From NCBI RefSeq assembly GCF_030689305.1, contig NZ_JAUYVM010000001.1, positions 658,020 through 722,019 on the forward strand: DNA of 64,000 bases, written 5' to 3'. Within the stretch, counting starts at the first letter, position 1. The number at the start of each line of letters is the position of its first letter. The DNA comes from Vibrio penaeicida (lineage in GTDB: Bacteria; Pseudomonadota; Gammaproteobacteria; Enterobacterales; Vibrionaceae). The notes beneath the pieces are model-generated. The model did not search any database, had not been told where the DNA came from, and saw only the letters and a list, made by a program, of their open reading frames with translations. A program made the position numbers and the translations under genes. Below are positions 1 through 8,930 of the stretch, one piece after another.

Positions 1-182
1 TAAAAGCGCTGATTTCTGGCTGCCCAGACCGCTATGTAAATATGGTAATCAGTGAATTAGAGATGGCAACGGACGTCAGCGAAAACGATAGAGATGCTGC
101 AAAACAAGAGATTGTGAGAGTCATGCGTCAAGCGTTAGAAGAAAATAAGTTTAAAATTAGTGAGTTAGAGGGGCTAGCCTAA
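1..182 (+). CDS. FliG-like protein, C-terminal end only (partial)
   Basis: The reading frame is open from base 3 and stops with TAA at 180-182, giving the last 59 residues of a protein whose start lies before the window. The tail resembles the end of the flagellar rotor protein FliG: a CPDRYVNMVISELE helix, then an acidic stretch, then AAKQEIVRVMRQALEENKFKI, with the hydrophobic spacing and the conserved Q-E-I and final E/N-x-x-I pattern of FliG_C. Its stop overlaps the ATG of the MotA-like gene (TAATG), so the genes are translationally coupled. FliG is the rotor component that contacts MotA, so the pairing makes sense. The family assignment is from a short fragment and is inference. Confidence 0.5.
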   Translation, partial: KALISGCPDRYVNMVISELEMATDVSENDRDAAKQEIVRVMRQALEENKFKISELEGLA

Positions 183-961
183 TGTCTTTGAGCACCATTA
201 CGGGATGGCTGTTTTCTGCTGCGGTATTAATGACTGCTGTGGTATCAAGCACCGACAATTATTGGCTCTTTGTGAGTGTTTCTAGCCTTCTGATTGTTGC
301 AGGGGGAACATCAACTGCGGCTTTAATTAGTTACTCTTACCCTCTTTTCTTTAAAGCTATTCAAGCGGTTATTGCAAGCCTGTTTGATGGTAAGAATGAA
401 ACCAAACTGAAGCACTCTTCGATCATTCGCTCATTAGAATGGAACAAGGTGTATCGCACCGAAGGAATTGCAGGCTTGGAGAAAGCCTTAACGAATAAAG
501 AGTTAAAAGACCCTTTCATTACAATGGCCATAGAGCTGCTGGGAACAGGCTACAAAGGGAAGGCACTTCGTCATTTGCTTGATGAAAGTAATGAAAGCCA
601 GCGAGTGCAAGAAGCGCAACCCGCCAATGTGTTGAGTACCATGGCTAATTTCTCTCCTGCATTTGGCATGATAGGCACACTTGTTGGGTTGATTGTTATG
701 TTGGATAGCTTAGATGGTGACATGGCTACCATGGGGAAAGGGCTGGCAATTGCTCTACTTACAACGTTATACGGCACTCTACTTGCTCAGGCTTTGTTCA
801 AGCCATCTGCAATCAATGTTAGGCGTAAATCTGATGACAATTTCCACCGTAGAGATATGCAGATCCAAGCCTTTGTGATGATGACGGAAAAACAACCCGA
901 TTTGCACATCAAAGATTCGATGAACAGCTACCTTCCTCCCAAGAAGCGCCTGGAGTCCTAG
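182..961 (+). CDS. MotA/TolQ/ExbB-family proton (or sodium) channel protein, MotA-like
   Basis: 259 residues with the MotA layout. Two membrane segments lie near the N-terminus (about residues 8-28 and 30-52), followed by a cytoplasmic region with the AGLEKAL and ELLGTGYKG segments. Two more segments lie at about 155-178 and 185-205 and carry the family signature MANFSPAFGMIGTLVGLI and GKGLAIALLTTLYGTLLAQ. It probably forms a stator ring with the MotB-like protein encoded 2 bp downstream. The ATG overlaps the stop of the upstream FliG-like gene. No other flagellar genes are visible, so it is probably not the main polar (pomA) or lateral (lafT) stator. It could drive swimming, surface sensing or another rotary machine. 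Confidence 0.8.
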   Translation: MSLSTITGWLFSAAVLMTAVVSSTDNYWLFVSVSSLLIVAGGTSTAALISYSYPLFFKAIQAVIASLFDGKNETKLKHSSIIRSLEWNKVYRTEGIAGLEKALTNKELKDPFITMAIELLGTGYKGKALRHLLDESNESQRVQEAQPANVLSTMANFSPAFGMIGTLVGLIVMLDSLDGDMATMGKGLAIALLTTLYGTLLAQALFKPSAINVRRKSDDNFHRRDMQIQAFVMMTEKQPDLHIKDSMNSYLPPKKRLES

Positions 962-963
962 TC

Positions 964-1608
964 ATGTCACGCAGAAGACAGAGTGGTGCCGATGTCCGAG
1001 AAGAAAATGACTGGCTAGTAACATACAGTGATTTCATTACACTTTTGATGACTTTCTTCATCGTTATTCTCGCGACGTCTCAAATCGGCCAAGGCAAGTT
1101 TGAAGAACTGAAAGCCAGTTGGAGCGCGCTATCGTATCGAAAAGCCGAGATGCCAATGACCCAGCTCATTCAAGCCCTAGAGCAATCCACTGAGCGTGAG
1201 CCTATCTCCTTAACGAAAATGCCTGATGGAATTAAAGTAGATTTCGATACAGAAGCGCTTTACGAAGAAGGTTCAGCAACGTTAAGTAGTGAAGGCGTTC
1301 GGCTTTTAACCATATTTGCGTCATCCATAGAAAATACAAATCTGGACGGAAAGGAAATTGTCGTCGAAGGCCATACAGATGACTTACCTATTCATAACGA
1401 CCAATTCGATAGCAACTGGGAGCTTTCCGGTGCAAGAGCAATCAGGGTGACAAAACAGCTGATTTCCTTGTCAGTCGACAAGACAAAAATGAGCGCTGTC
1501 GCTTACGCAGATACCTATCCAACAATATCAGATTCAAAAGAGCTCGCTGCTCAAAGGAAAGCCAATCGTCGCGTTAGCATTTACATCAAACGCAGTACTC
1601 GGCACTAG
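964..1608 (+). CDS. MotB/OmpA-like peptidoglycan-binding stator protein
   Basis: 214 residues. A single N-terminal membrane helix (about 19-41) carries the TYSDFITLLMTFF motif; Asp23 corresponds to the ion-binding aspartate of MotB/PomB. A short plug/linker region follows, and then an OmpA-like domain (about 85-210) with the conserved VEGHTDDLPI and NWELSGARA motifs and ANRRVSIYI near the end, which anchor the stator to peptidoglycan. At 214 residues it is shorter than typical MotB (about 300), with a short linker. It is in an operon with the MotA-like gene (2-bp gap). A long hairpin just downstream (1636-1686) probably ends the unit. Confidence 0.85.
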   Translation: MSRRRQSGADVREENDWLVTYSDFITLLMTFFIVILATSQIGQGKFEELKASWSALSYRKAEMPMTQLIQALEQSTEREPISLTKMPDGIKVDFDTEALYEEGSATLSSEGVRLLTIFASSIENTNLDGKEIVVEGHTDDLPIHNDQFDSNWELSGARAIRVTKQLISLSVDKTKMSAVAYADTYPTISDSKELAAQRKANRRVSIYIKRSTRH

Positions 1609-1635
1609 GTGCAACACTGTCATTGTCGCAACCAT

Positions 1636-1686
1636 ATACTCAAGTAATCTCTCTATAGGATCCTAAGGGTGAGGTTACTTGGGTAT
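1636..1686 (+). terminator. Long imperfect hairpin after the MotAB-like operon
   Basis: The arm at 1636-1651 (ATACTCAAGTAATCTC) pairs with 1671-1686 (GAGGTTACTTGGGTAT) over 16 positions, 14 Watson-Crick and two G-U, with a 19-base loop. It is followed by AACTTTATATTTTTG, a T-rich run. It probably terminates the upstream operon, but the right arm is also a repeated element (see the 18-bp repeat). Confidence 0.55.
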
Positions 1687-1690
1687 AACT
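1673..1690 (+). repeat. 18-bp dispersed repeat, copy 1
   Basis: GGTTACTTGGGTATAACT occurs here and, identically, at 41388-41405. Both copies are intergenic, just after a stop codon region. Here it is the right arm of a hairpin. An exact 18-mer twice in 64 kb is not expected by chance, so it is probably a genome-wide intergenic repeat family. Confidence 0.6.
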
Positions 1691-1763
1691 TTATATTTTT
1701 GCTTGGGTCTGTGCTATTGTCCTTTGCGCCTAATATGACATCAGACACATCGTATAACGTGCT

Positions 1764-4700
1764 ATGAATACGCCAACAGCAACCAAAACTAAAATGCCAT
1801 TTGTTCTGCTTCGTACCCTGAAATATTTGGGTATAGCCCTTCTTTCACTTGTCGCCATGCTGGTAATCGCGCTTACCATTGGGTTCAACATAAACCTAAC
1901 GCTGCATAAGCAAAAAATTACCCATATTCTCGAAAGCCAAATCAATCGATCTGTCAAAATTGATGGTGATATTCGATTTCATGTGTCGTTTAGACCTGAG
2001 TTGGAAATCAACAATATCGAAGTCGCGAATATTCCTTCAATAGAGTGGCAACCGCTACTGCGCGTGGGGCACGCTTCGGCAAAAGTGGCGATATTCCCCT
2101 TATTCGAAAACACGCTGTTCATCGATTACATTGATTTGGAAGGGATCCATCTCTATCTCGCAAAAGATATGGATGGCAATGAAAATTGGGCAATTGGAAA
2201 GCAGGCAGAGTCTGCTAATCCCCAAATAACCAGTGCCGCCCTAGAAAACAGCGACAATTCAGAGAGTCGTTTGAATTCAGAGAGCACTTTAAATTCAGAC
2301 AGCAAGCTAGCGCATTGGACAGTCAAACTCGGCGAGAAAGCTGTAGCCAAAAGCTTGAGCGTGATTTACGAAGATCAGAGTACCCAAACTTATGTGGATT
2401 GGTTTCTGGATGAATTTGATTTAACCAAAGATGATAAAATTTGGCATCTCAACACCAGAGGGGCAGCATTAGGTCAAGAATACAACCTGAGTGTCACGGG
2501 TGAAATTGAAAAGCTCCTCAATGCCCAAACAGGCTCCATTGATATCAAAGGTCATTTCGCAGGCGCTTCTCTGGAATTCAATTCCAATATTCAACCAAAC
2601 GGGAAAGCGCTTTCAACGGCAAACATCCAATTAGACTGGCTCGACACACAACCTATTGAAGCCTTGCTGGGGCTCGATGTCTATCATATAGCTCCGCTTA
2701 GTATCTCCGCTGATATATCGGCAAAACAGGGCGCACTGCACGTTAAGTCGCTTAACGTGGATAGCCCTATCACACAAGCCGAAGGGTATCTGGACATTGC
2801 ACTTGGTGACGTCAACACCATTGATGGCAAACTCACGATTCCTGTGATCGATCTTAAGCCTTGGCTTCAACCAGAGCCAGAACAGCACATGATGGGTTAT
2901 TCCTCGGCTCCACAGCAAAAATCTCCGCTACAGCAAGCTCTTGATCAATGGCTAGTCTCTACCCAAACCAATCTATCTGTTTCCATAGGAGAGATATTAG
3001 GGCTTGGTACGAAAATAAAACGTCTATCCCTAGCCGTCGTTGGTGAAAAAGGCACATTGAACGCGCCCGTTTCTGCTGATATCGCTCAAGTTCCTTTCCG
3101 AGGGAAGGCATCAATTGACGCAACCGAATGGTCTTCAACGTTAAAGATAGAGCTTGGTGCGCAAGACTCTCCACTCGGTGAACTCGCTCATTGGCTGGCG
3201 GGTATCGAAGAAGCGGATGGTCACCTTGAAAATGCGTTACTGAGTGTCCAAACTGAAGGCACCAAACTTAAGGAATGGATAGACAACAGCCACCTCGCTT
3301 TCGTGTTGGATAACGCAGCTATATCTTGGGCAGAAGGTGCAAACTTTGCCATTGAGAAAGCGCGATTTAAAGCTGGAATGAATCAACCGGTCGATGTCGA
3401 TATTCGCGGTAATCTCCAAGGTGTACCCGCCACCATCACCGCTAAAGCGGGTGCACTGTCAGACATTATCAACAAACGGGATTGGGAAACGACCATCACA
3501 TTAGACAGCCCAATACTGAATATTCACGCGTTTGGCTCTCTCCCTGAAACACGCTGGCAAGTTGGCAGCCAATTTAAGCTGGACATATCGAGTCCGAATA
3601 TCGCCAAACTTTCACCTTGGTTAGGTACGCAGTCAGGGGTTAGCGGACCTCTAAAGCTCAATGCGACCTTGGAACATCAAAATGAGTGGCTGACACTGTC
3701 TACTCAAAACCTCCGAGTAATGGACAGTAGAGGGAGGTTAGCGCTCAAGTGGTTAAACGACCCAAAACAGTCATTTGTGGACATTGATGCTGATTTTTCC
3801 AAATTGGATTTCAATCAACTCGCGTTGCTAGCACAAGAAGAAACGTTGCCTGAAGTGGAACAAGCTATACCGACCCAAGGGGTCAACCTTTCCGTTCCAA
3901 TCTTGAGTAACGACATAAATATTGTGGATGCAGATATCAGCCTAAATGTCGGTGATATGCGATGGTCAAATCAAAGCCTCAAACACATCACCTTTTCGGG
4001 GAAGCTTCGAAACGGCATGATGAAACCAGCACCATTTTCAATGCGCCTTGCCGACAACCTGATGACTGGCGATCTTGCTGTTAGCATCAACGCAGCTCAA
4101 ATCTCCTCAACGCTTAACCTCAAAGCTGACTCACCGAATATTGCTGCGATCGCCCAAAGCTTTGGCATCGCCGATGATATGGATATGGAATTAGATAGTG
4201 CCCGAATAAGCTTATCGCTTTCAGGAAAAACGTTACTTGAGTTCATGGAGATGACTCAAGTGCAAGCTGTACTTGAAGGCGGGTATCTCAAGGTTCCGGA
4301 TATCTACACCGGAAAATCGATGGACATTCGCATCTCGGAAGGACGTTTCCATACAGGACCAGAGCTCAACACAGAGCTGTTGTTGACGGGCTCCGTACAG
4401 GATAAAAAAACAACACTGAGCATCCATTCGGTTTCTCTAAAAGAAGCCAATAGGCTTTCAGAAAGCTTACCTGCTAATGTCCTTTTTACCCTTGGTGACA
4501 TAAAAATTGAAGCCTCAACAGACATTGCACTACCACTGGACTTCACTCAATTGGAACTCCAATTAAACGCGGCTATTCCTAATTTGGAGAGACTTAACGA
4601 GTTCACAGGGGTCAAGCTTCCGCCTTATGGCCCAATCGATTTATCGGCCAAGTTATCGCTAGATGACGTTCAATACCAATTACAGCAACTTGTCCTCAAT

Positions 4701-5756
4701 ATTGGTGAGAGTGAACTTATTGGTACTGGGCAATTACGCCCATTAGGGAAATATTCTCGTCCTGATATAGCACTAAGCCTGTCATCATCGTTGATTCAAA
4801 TGGACGACTTTAAAGTGGGCAACTGGAAAGCTTGGATACCGAATGCGGCTAACCAAGAAGCCTCAAATCATAAGCCAACGGTTAAAGAAAATACAACACA
4901 ACCGCTTATCGTGAGCCCTGAAGGCTTATCATGGGCAAATGTGGAAATGAGTTTAGAGGTAAGTAATGTTCGTTCAGGTAATGATTGGTTAGGTGCAACA
5001 TCCGCGAAGCTATCGCTATTGGATGGAAAATTACGAGTCTCTCCTTTAAAAATCAGTATTCCTGGTGGATCTGTGTCTTTGGCTGGACAAATTGAAGCTC
5101 AGCAAGACCTGTTCGATATTGCGATTCAAGGGCAAGTGCATCATTTTGACTACGGTGTCATCGCTAGACGTATCGATAATAAGACAGATATGGGCGGAAA
5201 TCTCAGTACTTACTTTAATTTGACCAGTTTGGCCAACACTCCTGATAGTCTTATGAATAACGCGAATGGGTTTATTGGATTTTCTATTTGGCCACAAGAA
5301 TTTGAAGCGGACTTAATCGACCTTTGGGCTGTCAATCTTACCGATGCAATATTGCCTAGTTTTACTAAAGAACAGGAATCGGTTCTGAATTGCGTGGCTG
5401 GAGGTTTTGATATTACAAATGGTGATTTGCAGCAGCGAGATTTGTTATTGGACACTACGCGTATTCAAGTAAATGGCAACTTTTCAGCCTCTTACTCAGA
5501 TAGGACATTTGATCTTTATCTCGCTCCAAGACCCAAATCAGCCCAGATATTCAGCCTTCAAACACCGATTGAAGTTTCCGGTAATTTTGAAGACTTTGAT
5601 TTGAGTGTGCCATTTTCTGCCATTTTGGAAACGTCTGTACGCTTCACTACCAGCCCTGTTATTTCACCGATTCGTTGGCTAGTTGAAAAACCGCTGGATA
5701 GCGATGGAAGCCATCTGTGTGAAATGATTTCGCGCGGAACCCCGATAAAGAAGTAA
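1764..5756 (+). CDS. AsmA-family protein, unusually long (1330 aa)
   Basis: 1330 residues. An N-terminal membrane helix (about 15-40, LLSLVAMLVIALTIGF) anchors the protein. An AsmA N-terminal block follows, with INRSVKIDGDIRFHVSFRPELEINNIEVAN and a run of beta-rich repeats, and the C-terminal AsmA block (about 1090-1310) ends in SPIRWLVEKPLDSDGSHLCE. AsmA/TamB/YhdP relatives are long periplasmic beta-taco proteins implicated in lipid traffic to the outer membrane. E. coli AsmA has 617 residues, so this one is about twice as long. Residues 165-182 hold a threefold NS(E/D)SxL repeat encoded by an 18-bp tandem repeat. No strong Shine-Dalgarno is seen before the ATG. The substrate is unknown. Confidence 0.85.
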   Translation: MNTPTATKTKMPFVLLRTLKYLGIALLSLVAMLVIALTIGFNINLTLHKQKITHILESQINRSVKIDGDIRFHVSFRPELEINNIEVANIPSIEWQPLLRVGHASAKVAIFPLFENTLFIDYIDLEGIHLYLAKDMDGNENWAIGKQAESANPQITSAALENSDNSESRLNSESTLNSDSKLAHWTVKLGEKAVAKSLSVIYEDQSTQTYVDWFLDEFDLTKDDKIWHLNTRGAALGQEYNLSVTGEIEKLLNAQTGSIDIKGHFAGASLEFNSNIQPNGKALSTANIQLDWLDTQPIEALLGLDVYHIAPLSISADISAKQGALHVKSLNVDSPITQAEGYLDIALGDVNTIDGKLTIPVIDLKPWLQPEPEQHMMGYSSAPQQKSPLQQALDQWLVSTQTNLSVSIGEILGLGTKIKRLSLAVVGEKGTLNAPVSADIAQVPFRGKASIDATEWSSTLKIELGAQDSPLGELAHWLAGIEEADGHLENALLSVQTEGTKLKEWIDNSHLAFVLDNAAISWAEGANFAIEKARFKAGMNQPVDVDIRGNLQGVPATITAKAGALSDIINKRDWETTITLDSPILNIHAFGSLPETRWQVGSQFKLDISSPNIAKLSPWLGTQSGVSGPLKLNATLEHQNEWLTLSTQNLRVMDSRGRLALKWLNDPKQSFVDIDADFSKLDFNQLALLAQEETLPEVEQAIPTQGVNLSVPILSNDINIVDADISLNVGDMRWSNQSLKHITFSGKLRNGMMKPAPFSMRLADNLMTGDLAVSINAAQISSTLNLKADSPNIAAIAQSFGIADDMDMELDSARISLSLSGKTLLEFMEMTQVQAVLEGGYLKVPDIYTGKSMDIRISEGRFHTGPELNTELLLTGSVQDKKTTLSIHSVSLKEANRLSESLPANVLFTLGDIKIEASTDIALPLDFTQLELQLNAAIPNLERLNEFTGVKLPPYGPIDLSAKLSLDDVQYQLQQLVLNIGESELIGTGQLRPLGKYSRPDIALSLSSSLIQMDDFKVGNWKAWIPNAANQEASNHKPTVKENTTQPLIVSPEGLSWANVEMSLEVSNVRSGNDWLGATSAKLSLLDGKLRVSPLKISIPGGSVSLAGQIEAQQDLFDIAIQGQVHHFDYGVIARRIDNKTDMGGNLSTYFNLTSLANTPDSLMNNANGFIGFSIWPQEFEADLIDLWAVNLTDAILPSFTKEQESVLNCVAGGFDITNGDLQQRDLLLDTTRIQVNGNFSASYSDRTFDLYLAPRPKSAQIFSLQTPIEVSGNFEDFDLSVPFSAILETSVRFTTSPVISPIRWLVEKPLDSDGSHLCEMISRGTPIKK
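2256..2309 (+). repeat. Three 18-bp tandem repeats inside the AsmA-like gene
   Basis: Units start at 2256, 2274 and 2292, each beginning AATTCAGA(G/C)AG. They encode NSESRL, NSESTL and NSDSKL. They sit in a hydrophilic loop and keep the frame, so they look like a recent local expansion. Confidence 0.8.
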
Positions 5757-5765
5757 AGGTGAAGA

Positions 5766-6140
5766 ATGAACATTCAAGTGACGTGTTTATTATTGGCCGC
5801 TGCCAGCTTTCCGGCGGCAGCCAATTTTGACTACAAGGCGTGTATTACGCTAGAGCAACAGGGTCAACGCCACTATTTTGAAGCGTTTCTAGAAGCGAAT
5901 GAGTGGGGAGCAGCCGTATCGGGAAACTGCAAATTCCTCGCGAAGATAACCCCAGATTCCTTAGGCAATGTGGAGCTAACTGGCAGCGTGACCTGTAATG
6001 AAAAAGGCGGCCCAAGTTCTTTGGAGTTGCCAACTCTGACGCTAAGTACAAACGATGGAAAAAACGCCCGTATAAAAGTCAATACAGAGAATGGGGCGAC
6101 ATGGCGCTACTCTGTTACGCTAACCAGTCCATCAATTTAA
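5766..6140 (+). CDS. Small secreted protein of unknown function
   Basis: 124 residues. A signal peptide is visible (hydrophobic residues 4-17, with cleavage probably after FPAAA near residue 19). The mature part has three cysteines (in YKACIT, SGNCKF and VTCNEK) and alternating polar and hydrophobic segments suggesting a small beta domain. The start is supported by an AAAGGTGAAG ribosome site directly before the ATG. It begins 9 bp after the AsmA-like stop, so it is almost certainly cotranscribed and may act with that protein in the periplasm. I do not recognise the family. Confidence 0.7.
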   Translation: MNIQVTCLLLAAASFPAAANFDYKACITLEQQGQRHYFEAFLEANEWGAAVSGNCKFLAKITPDSLGNVELTGSVTCNEKGGPSSLELPTLTLSTNDGKNARIKVNTENGATWRYSVTLTSPSI

Positions 6141-6216
6141 ATGCTTGCTTTCTAGCTTCGTCTTTGCCGCTTTAACTAACGACAATAGGCGCGACCCCAC
6201 CTCTCTCTTAAAACAA

Positions 6217-6242
6217 AAAAGCCCAGCAATGGCTGAGCTTTT
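6217..6242. terminator. Bidirectional terminator between the secreted protein and nqrM
   Basis: AAAAGCCCAGC (6217-6227) pairs with GCTGAGCTTTT (6232-6242), one mismatch/wobble, loop AATG. A-rich on the left and T-rich on the right, so it can end both converging units. Confidence 0.75.
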
Positions 6243-6280
6243 AACATCTTCGGTTTTATCTGCTTCTTAAGCTAAAGAGC

Positions 6281-6514
6281 TTAGAGAATTTTATCTTTTT
6301 CCCAAGCAGCAATTTTTTCAGCGCGTATTGCCTCGCGTGCTTCACGCTTTTTACGCGCATCACAGGGCTCAGGACAATTGCACACCTTATCAATGCCGAC
6401 GGCATCTAAGCCACCACAGCTTCCTTTAACGACTTTCTTTTGGAAGATGTAACCGACAGACATGGCGGTGACAATTGCCAAGAAAAATCCAAATGTAACG
6501 ATAAACGTAGCCAT
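6281..6514 (-). CDS. nqrM: Na+-NQR maturation protein NqrM
   Basis: 77 residues. It has an N-terminal membrane helix (about 3-24) and then a cysteine-rich segment (KGSCGGLDAVGIDKVCNCP, plus EPC), giving the four conserved cysteines of the NqrM (DUF539) family. NqrM is required for maturation of Na+-NQR, probably delivering iron to the membrane iron centre between NqrD and NqrE. The basic, Ala/Glu-rich C-terminal tail is typical. It lies 15 bp after apbE, the usual last place of the nqr-apbE-nqrM group, and the terminator at 6217-6242 follows it. Confidence 0.92.
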   Translation of the reverse strand: MATFIVTFGFFLAIVTAMSVGYIFQKKVVKGSCGGLDAVGIDKVCNCPEPCDARKKREAREAIRAEKIAAWEKDKIL

Positions 6515-6529
6515 TGCTCACGACTCCTA

Positions 6530-7534
6530 TTATTTATTTAAATACTTCTTAAATGCGTCTGAATAAATTTCTTCGAACCCTTGCTCTGTTTTTACAATGA
6601 TCATAACGGCAAGGTCATTTTCGTTCGCGATTTCCAGACCAGCGTCTTCACCTAACACCATAATACCAGTAGATAAGCCATCAGCTGTCATACTAGAAGG
6701 GTGAAGCACCGTCACCGATACCACTTTATGGTCGATCGGCTTTCCTGACTGTGGGTTGATAATATGCGAGTATCGAATACCATCCTTTTCAAAATAATTT
6801 CGGTAGTCCCCTGATGTAGCAATCGCCATATCACCAGGTTCAATAATTTCTTGAATCGCACGCTCTGTGGTTGAAGGTTTTTCAATGGCAATTCGCCATG
6901 CTTCTTCGCTTTGATTTACACCTTTTAAGCGAATCTCACCACCAATTTCAACCATGTAATTGTGAATGCCTAGCGACTCAACATAATTGGCAACAACGTC
7001 TACCCCCCAGCCTTTTGCAATGGTAGAAAGGTCAACGTATAGCTCCGGCAGTGTCTTTGTCAGAGTCGTAGAAGTCGCGCTTAAATGTGATATTCCCGTC
7101 ATGGCTTTTCGAGCACTCAGTTCTTCATCACTTGGCACCACTTCCGGTCGAGCTTCTGGTCCAAAGCCCCATAAATTAACGAGAGGACCAACAGTCACAT
7201 CCAATGCGCCACGAGTAAGCTCATTCAGGCGAATCGCTTCTTTCACTACGATTGCAGTTTCCGCGGACACCTCAAATGCTTCGTTACCTTTGTATTGGTT
7301 AAAACGACTAAGCTCTGAATCCTTGCGATACGTCGACATCTGGTCATTCACTAATTCCAGTAATTTATCGACTTCTTTCTGAATATCGGCAGATGCAGGC
7401 GCACCATCGACCTCAATATATTTAATATTGTAAGTCGTTCCCATAGTAGGACCGGATAAGTGGATTTGTTCTTTCGGCTGGCTACAACCGGCTAGAAACA
7501 ATAAGGAAGTTAAGACAACAAGCCAGTATTTCAC
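6530..7534 (-). CDS. apbE: FAD:protein FMN transferase (ApbE), lipoprotein
   Basis: 334 residues. A lipoprotein signal ends in the lipobox LFLAGC (Cys16), so it is anchored in the periplasm. The ApbE domain shows GPTMGTTYNI, the DVTVGPLVNLWGFGP segment, DLSTIAKGWGVD, a VEIGGE motif and the HIINPQSGKP segment that binds FAD and Mg2+. ApbE transfers FMN from FAD to threonine in the S-G-A-T motifs of NqrB and NqrC, both encoded just upstream. The gap from nqrF is 155 bp and contains a hairpin, so apbE-nqrM expression may rely on read-through or its own promoter. Confidence 0.95.
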   Translation of the reverse strand: MKYWLVVLTSLLFLAGCSQPKEQIHLSGPTMGTTYNIKYIEVDGAPASADIQKEVDKLLELVNDQMSTYRKDSELSRFNQYKGNEAFEVSAETAIVVKEAIRLNELTRGALDVTVGPLVNLWGFGPEARPEVVPSDEELSARKAMTGISHLSATSTTLTKTLPELYVDLSTIAKGWGVDVVANYVESLGIHNYMVEIGGEIRLKGVNQSEEAWRIAIEKPSTTERAIQEIIEPGDMAIATSGDYRNYFEKDGIRYSHIINPQSGKPIDHKVVSVTVLHPSSMTADGLSTGIMVLGEDAGLEIANENDLAVMIIVKTEQGFEEIYSDAFKKYLNK

Positions 7535-7643
7535 TTGCTCACTCCTGCTTATAATTATTTAAGTTGATAGAGAGAAATACCCAATACTTTAGCGTTTGTT
7601 ATTCTGGATACTATTCTGTAGCAACTTGATTTACAAAAATAAA

Positions 7644-7667
7644 TGGCTGACTCATACGAGTCAGCCA
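7644..7667 (-). terminator. Hairpin after nqrF
   Basis: TGGCTGACTC (7644-7653) and GAGTCAGCCA (7658-7667) form a perfect 10-bp stem with a 4-base loop. On the minus strand it is followed by TTTATTTTTG. It probably ends or attenuates the nqrA-F message before apbE. Confidence 0.8.
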
Positions 7668-7689
7668 CAAATCAATCACTTAGATGGGT

Positions 7690-8913
7690 TTAGCCACCGA
7701 AGTCATCCAGTAGGATGTTTTCATCTTCCACACCTAGATCTTTCAGCATGCCGATAACAGCAGCATTCATCATCGGTGGACCACACATGTAGTACTCACA
7801 ATCTTCTGGAGCATCATGGTCCTTCAGGTAGTTTTCGTACAATACGTTGTGGATGAAGCCTGTGTAACCTTCCCAGTTATCTTCTGGCATTGGATCTGAT
7901 AGAGCACAGTGCCAAACGAAGTTATCGTTTTCAGATTGCAGGCCATCAAAGTCTTCTACGTAGAACATCTCACGCTTAGAACGTGCACCGTACCAGAATG
8001 ACATCTTACGGCTAGAGTTCAGACGCTTAAGCTGATCGAAGATATGCGAACGCATTGGCGCCATACCAGCACCACCACCAACGAATACCATTTCAGCATC
8101 CGTATCTTTCGCGAAGAATTCACCAAATGGACCAGAGATCGTACACTTGTCGCCTTCTTTAAGAGACCAGATGTACGAAGACATGATACCAGGTGGTACA
8201 TCAGGATTATTAGGCGGCGGCGTAGCGATACGCACGTTCAGCATAATAATGCCTTCTTCTTCAGGGTAGTTAGCCATTGAGTAAGCACGAATGGTTTCTT
8301 CGTTCACTTTAGACTCATAGCGGAACAGGTTGAACTTGTCCCAATCTTCACGGTATTCGTCAGGAATATCGTAATCAGCGTATTTCACGTGGTGAACTGG
8401 CGCTTCGATTTGAATGTAACCACCAGCACGGAAAGGTACTGACTCGCCATCAGGGATCTGAATCTTAAGCTCTTTGATGAATGTCGCTTTGTTATCGTTA
8501 GAGATAACCGTACATTCCCACTTTTTAACGCCGAAGATTTCTTCTGGAAGCTCGATGTCCATGTCAGTTTTCACTGCCACCTGACAAGCCAGACGCTCAC
8601 CTTCACGGGCTTCACCTTTGGTAATGTGGTCAAGTTCTGTTGGTAGAATGTCGCCACCACCAGATTTCACTTTCACACGACACTGACCACAAGAGCCACC
8701 GCCACCACAAGCAGATGAAACGAATACACCAGCGCCAGCAAGAGAACTTAGCAGCTTGCTACCTGGTTGAGAAACGATCGCTTTTTCAGGATCGCCGTTT
8801 ACGGAAATGGTAATGTCACCTGTTGGTACTAGCTTAGATTTGGCAAATAAAATAACCAAAACTAGGGCTAGAACAATCAGTGTAAACATCACTACACCAA
8901 GAATAATGTCCAT
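7690..8913 (-). CDS. nqrF: Na+-translocating NADH:quinone reductase subunit F
   Basis: 407 residues, the electron-entry subunit. It has an N-terminal membrane helix (about 3-24). A ferredoxin-type 2Fe-2S domain follows, with Cys69, Cys75 and Cys78 ([12 protein letters not shown]) and Cys110 (RLACQV). Then comes an FAD domain with [11 protein letters not shown] and an NADH-binding domain with [11 protein letters not shown] and the C-terminal CGPPMMN and DDFGG motifs. It oxidises NADH and passes electrons through FAD and the cluster toward NqrD/E and NqrC. It is the last structural gene of the nqr operon, 17 bp after nqrE. Confidence 0.98.
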   Translation of the reverse strand: MDIILGVVMFTLIVLALVLVILFAKSKLVPTGDITISVNGDPEKAIVSQPGSKLLSSLAGAGVFVSSACGGGGSCGQCRVKVKSGGGDILPTELDHITKGEAREGERLACQVAVKTDMDIELPEEIFGVKKWECTVISNDNKATFIKELKIQIPDGESVPFRAGGYIQIEAPVHHVKYADYDIPDEYREDWDKFNLFRYESKVNEETIRAYSMANYPEEEGIIMLNVRIATPPPNNPDVPPGIMSSYIWSLKEGDKCTISGPFGEFFAKDTDAEMVFVGGGAGMAPMRSHIFDQLKRLNSSRKMSFWYGARSKREMFYVEDFDGLQSENDNFVWHCALSDPMPEDNWEGYTGFIHNVLYENYLKDHDAPEDCEYYMCGPPMMNAAVIGMLKDLGVEDENILLDDFGG

Positions 8914-8930
8914 TGACTATTCCTTATGCC

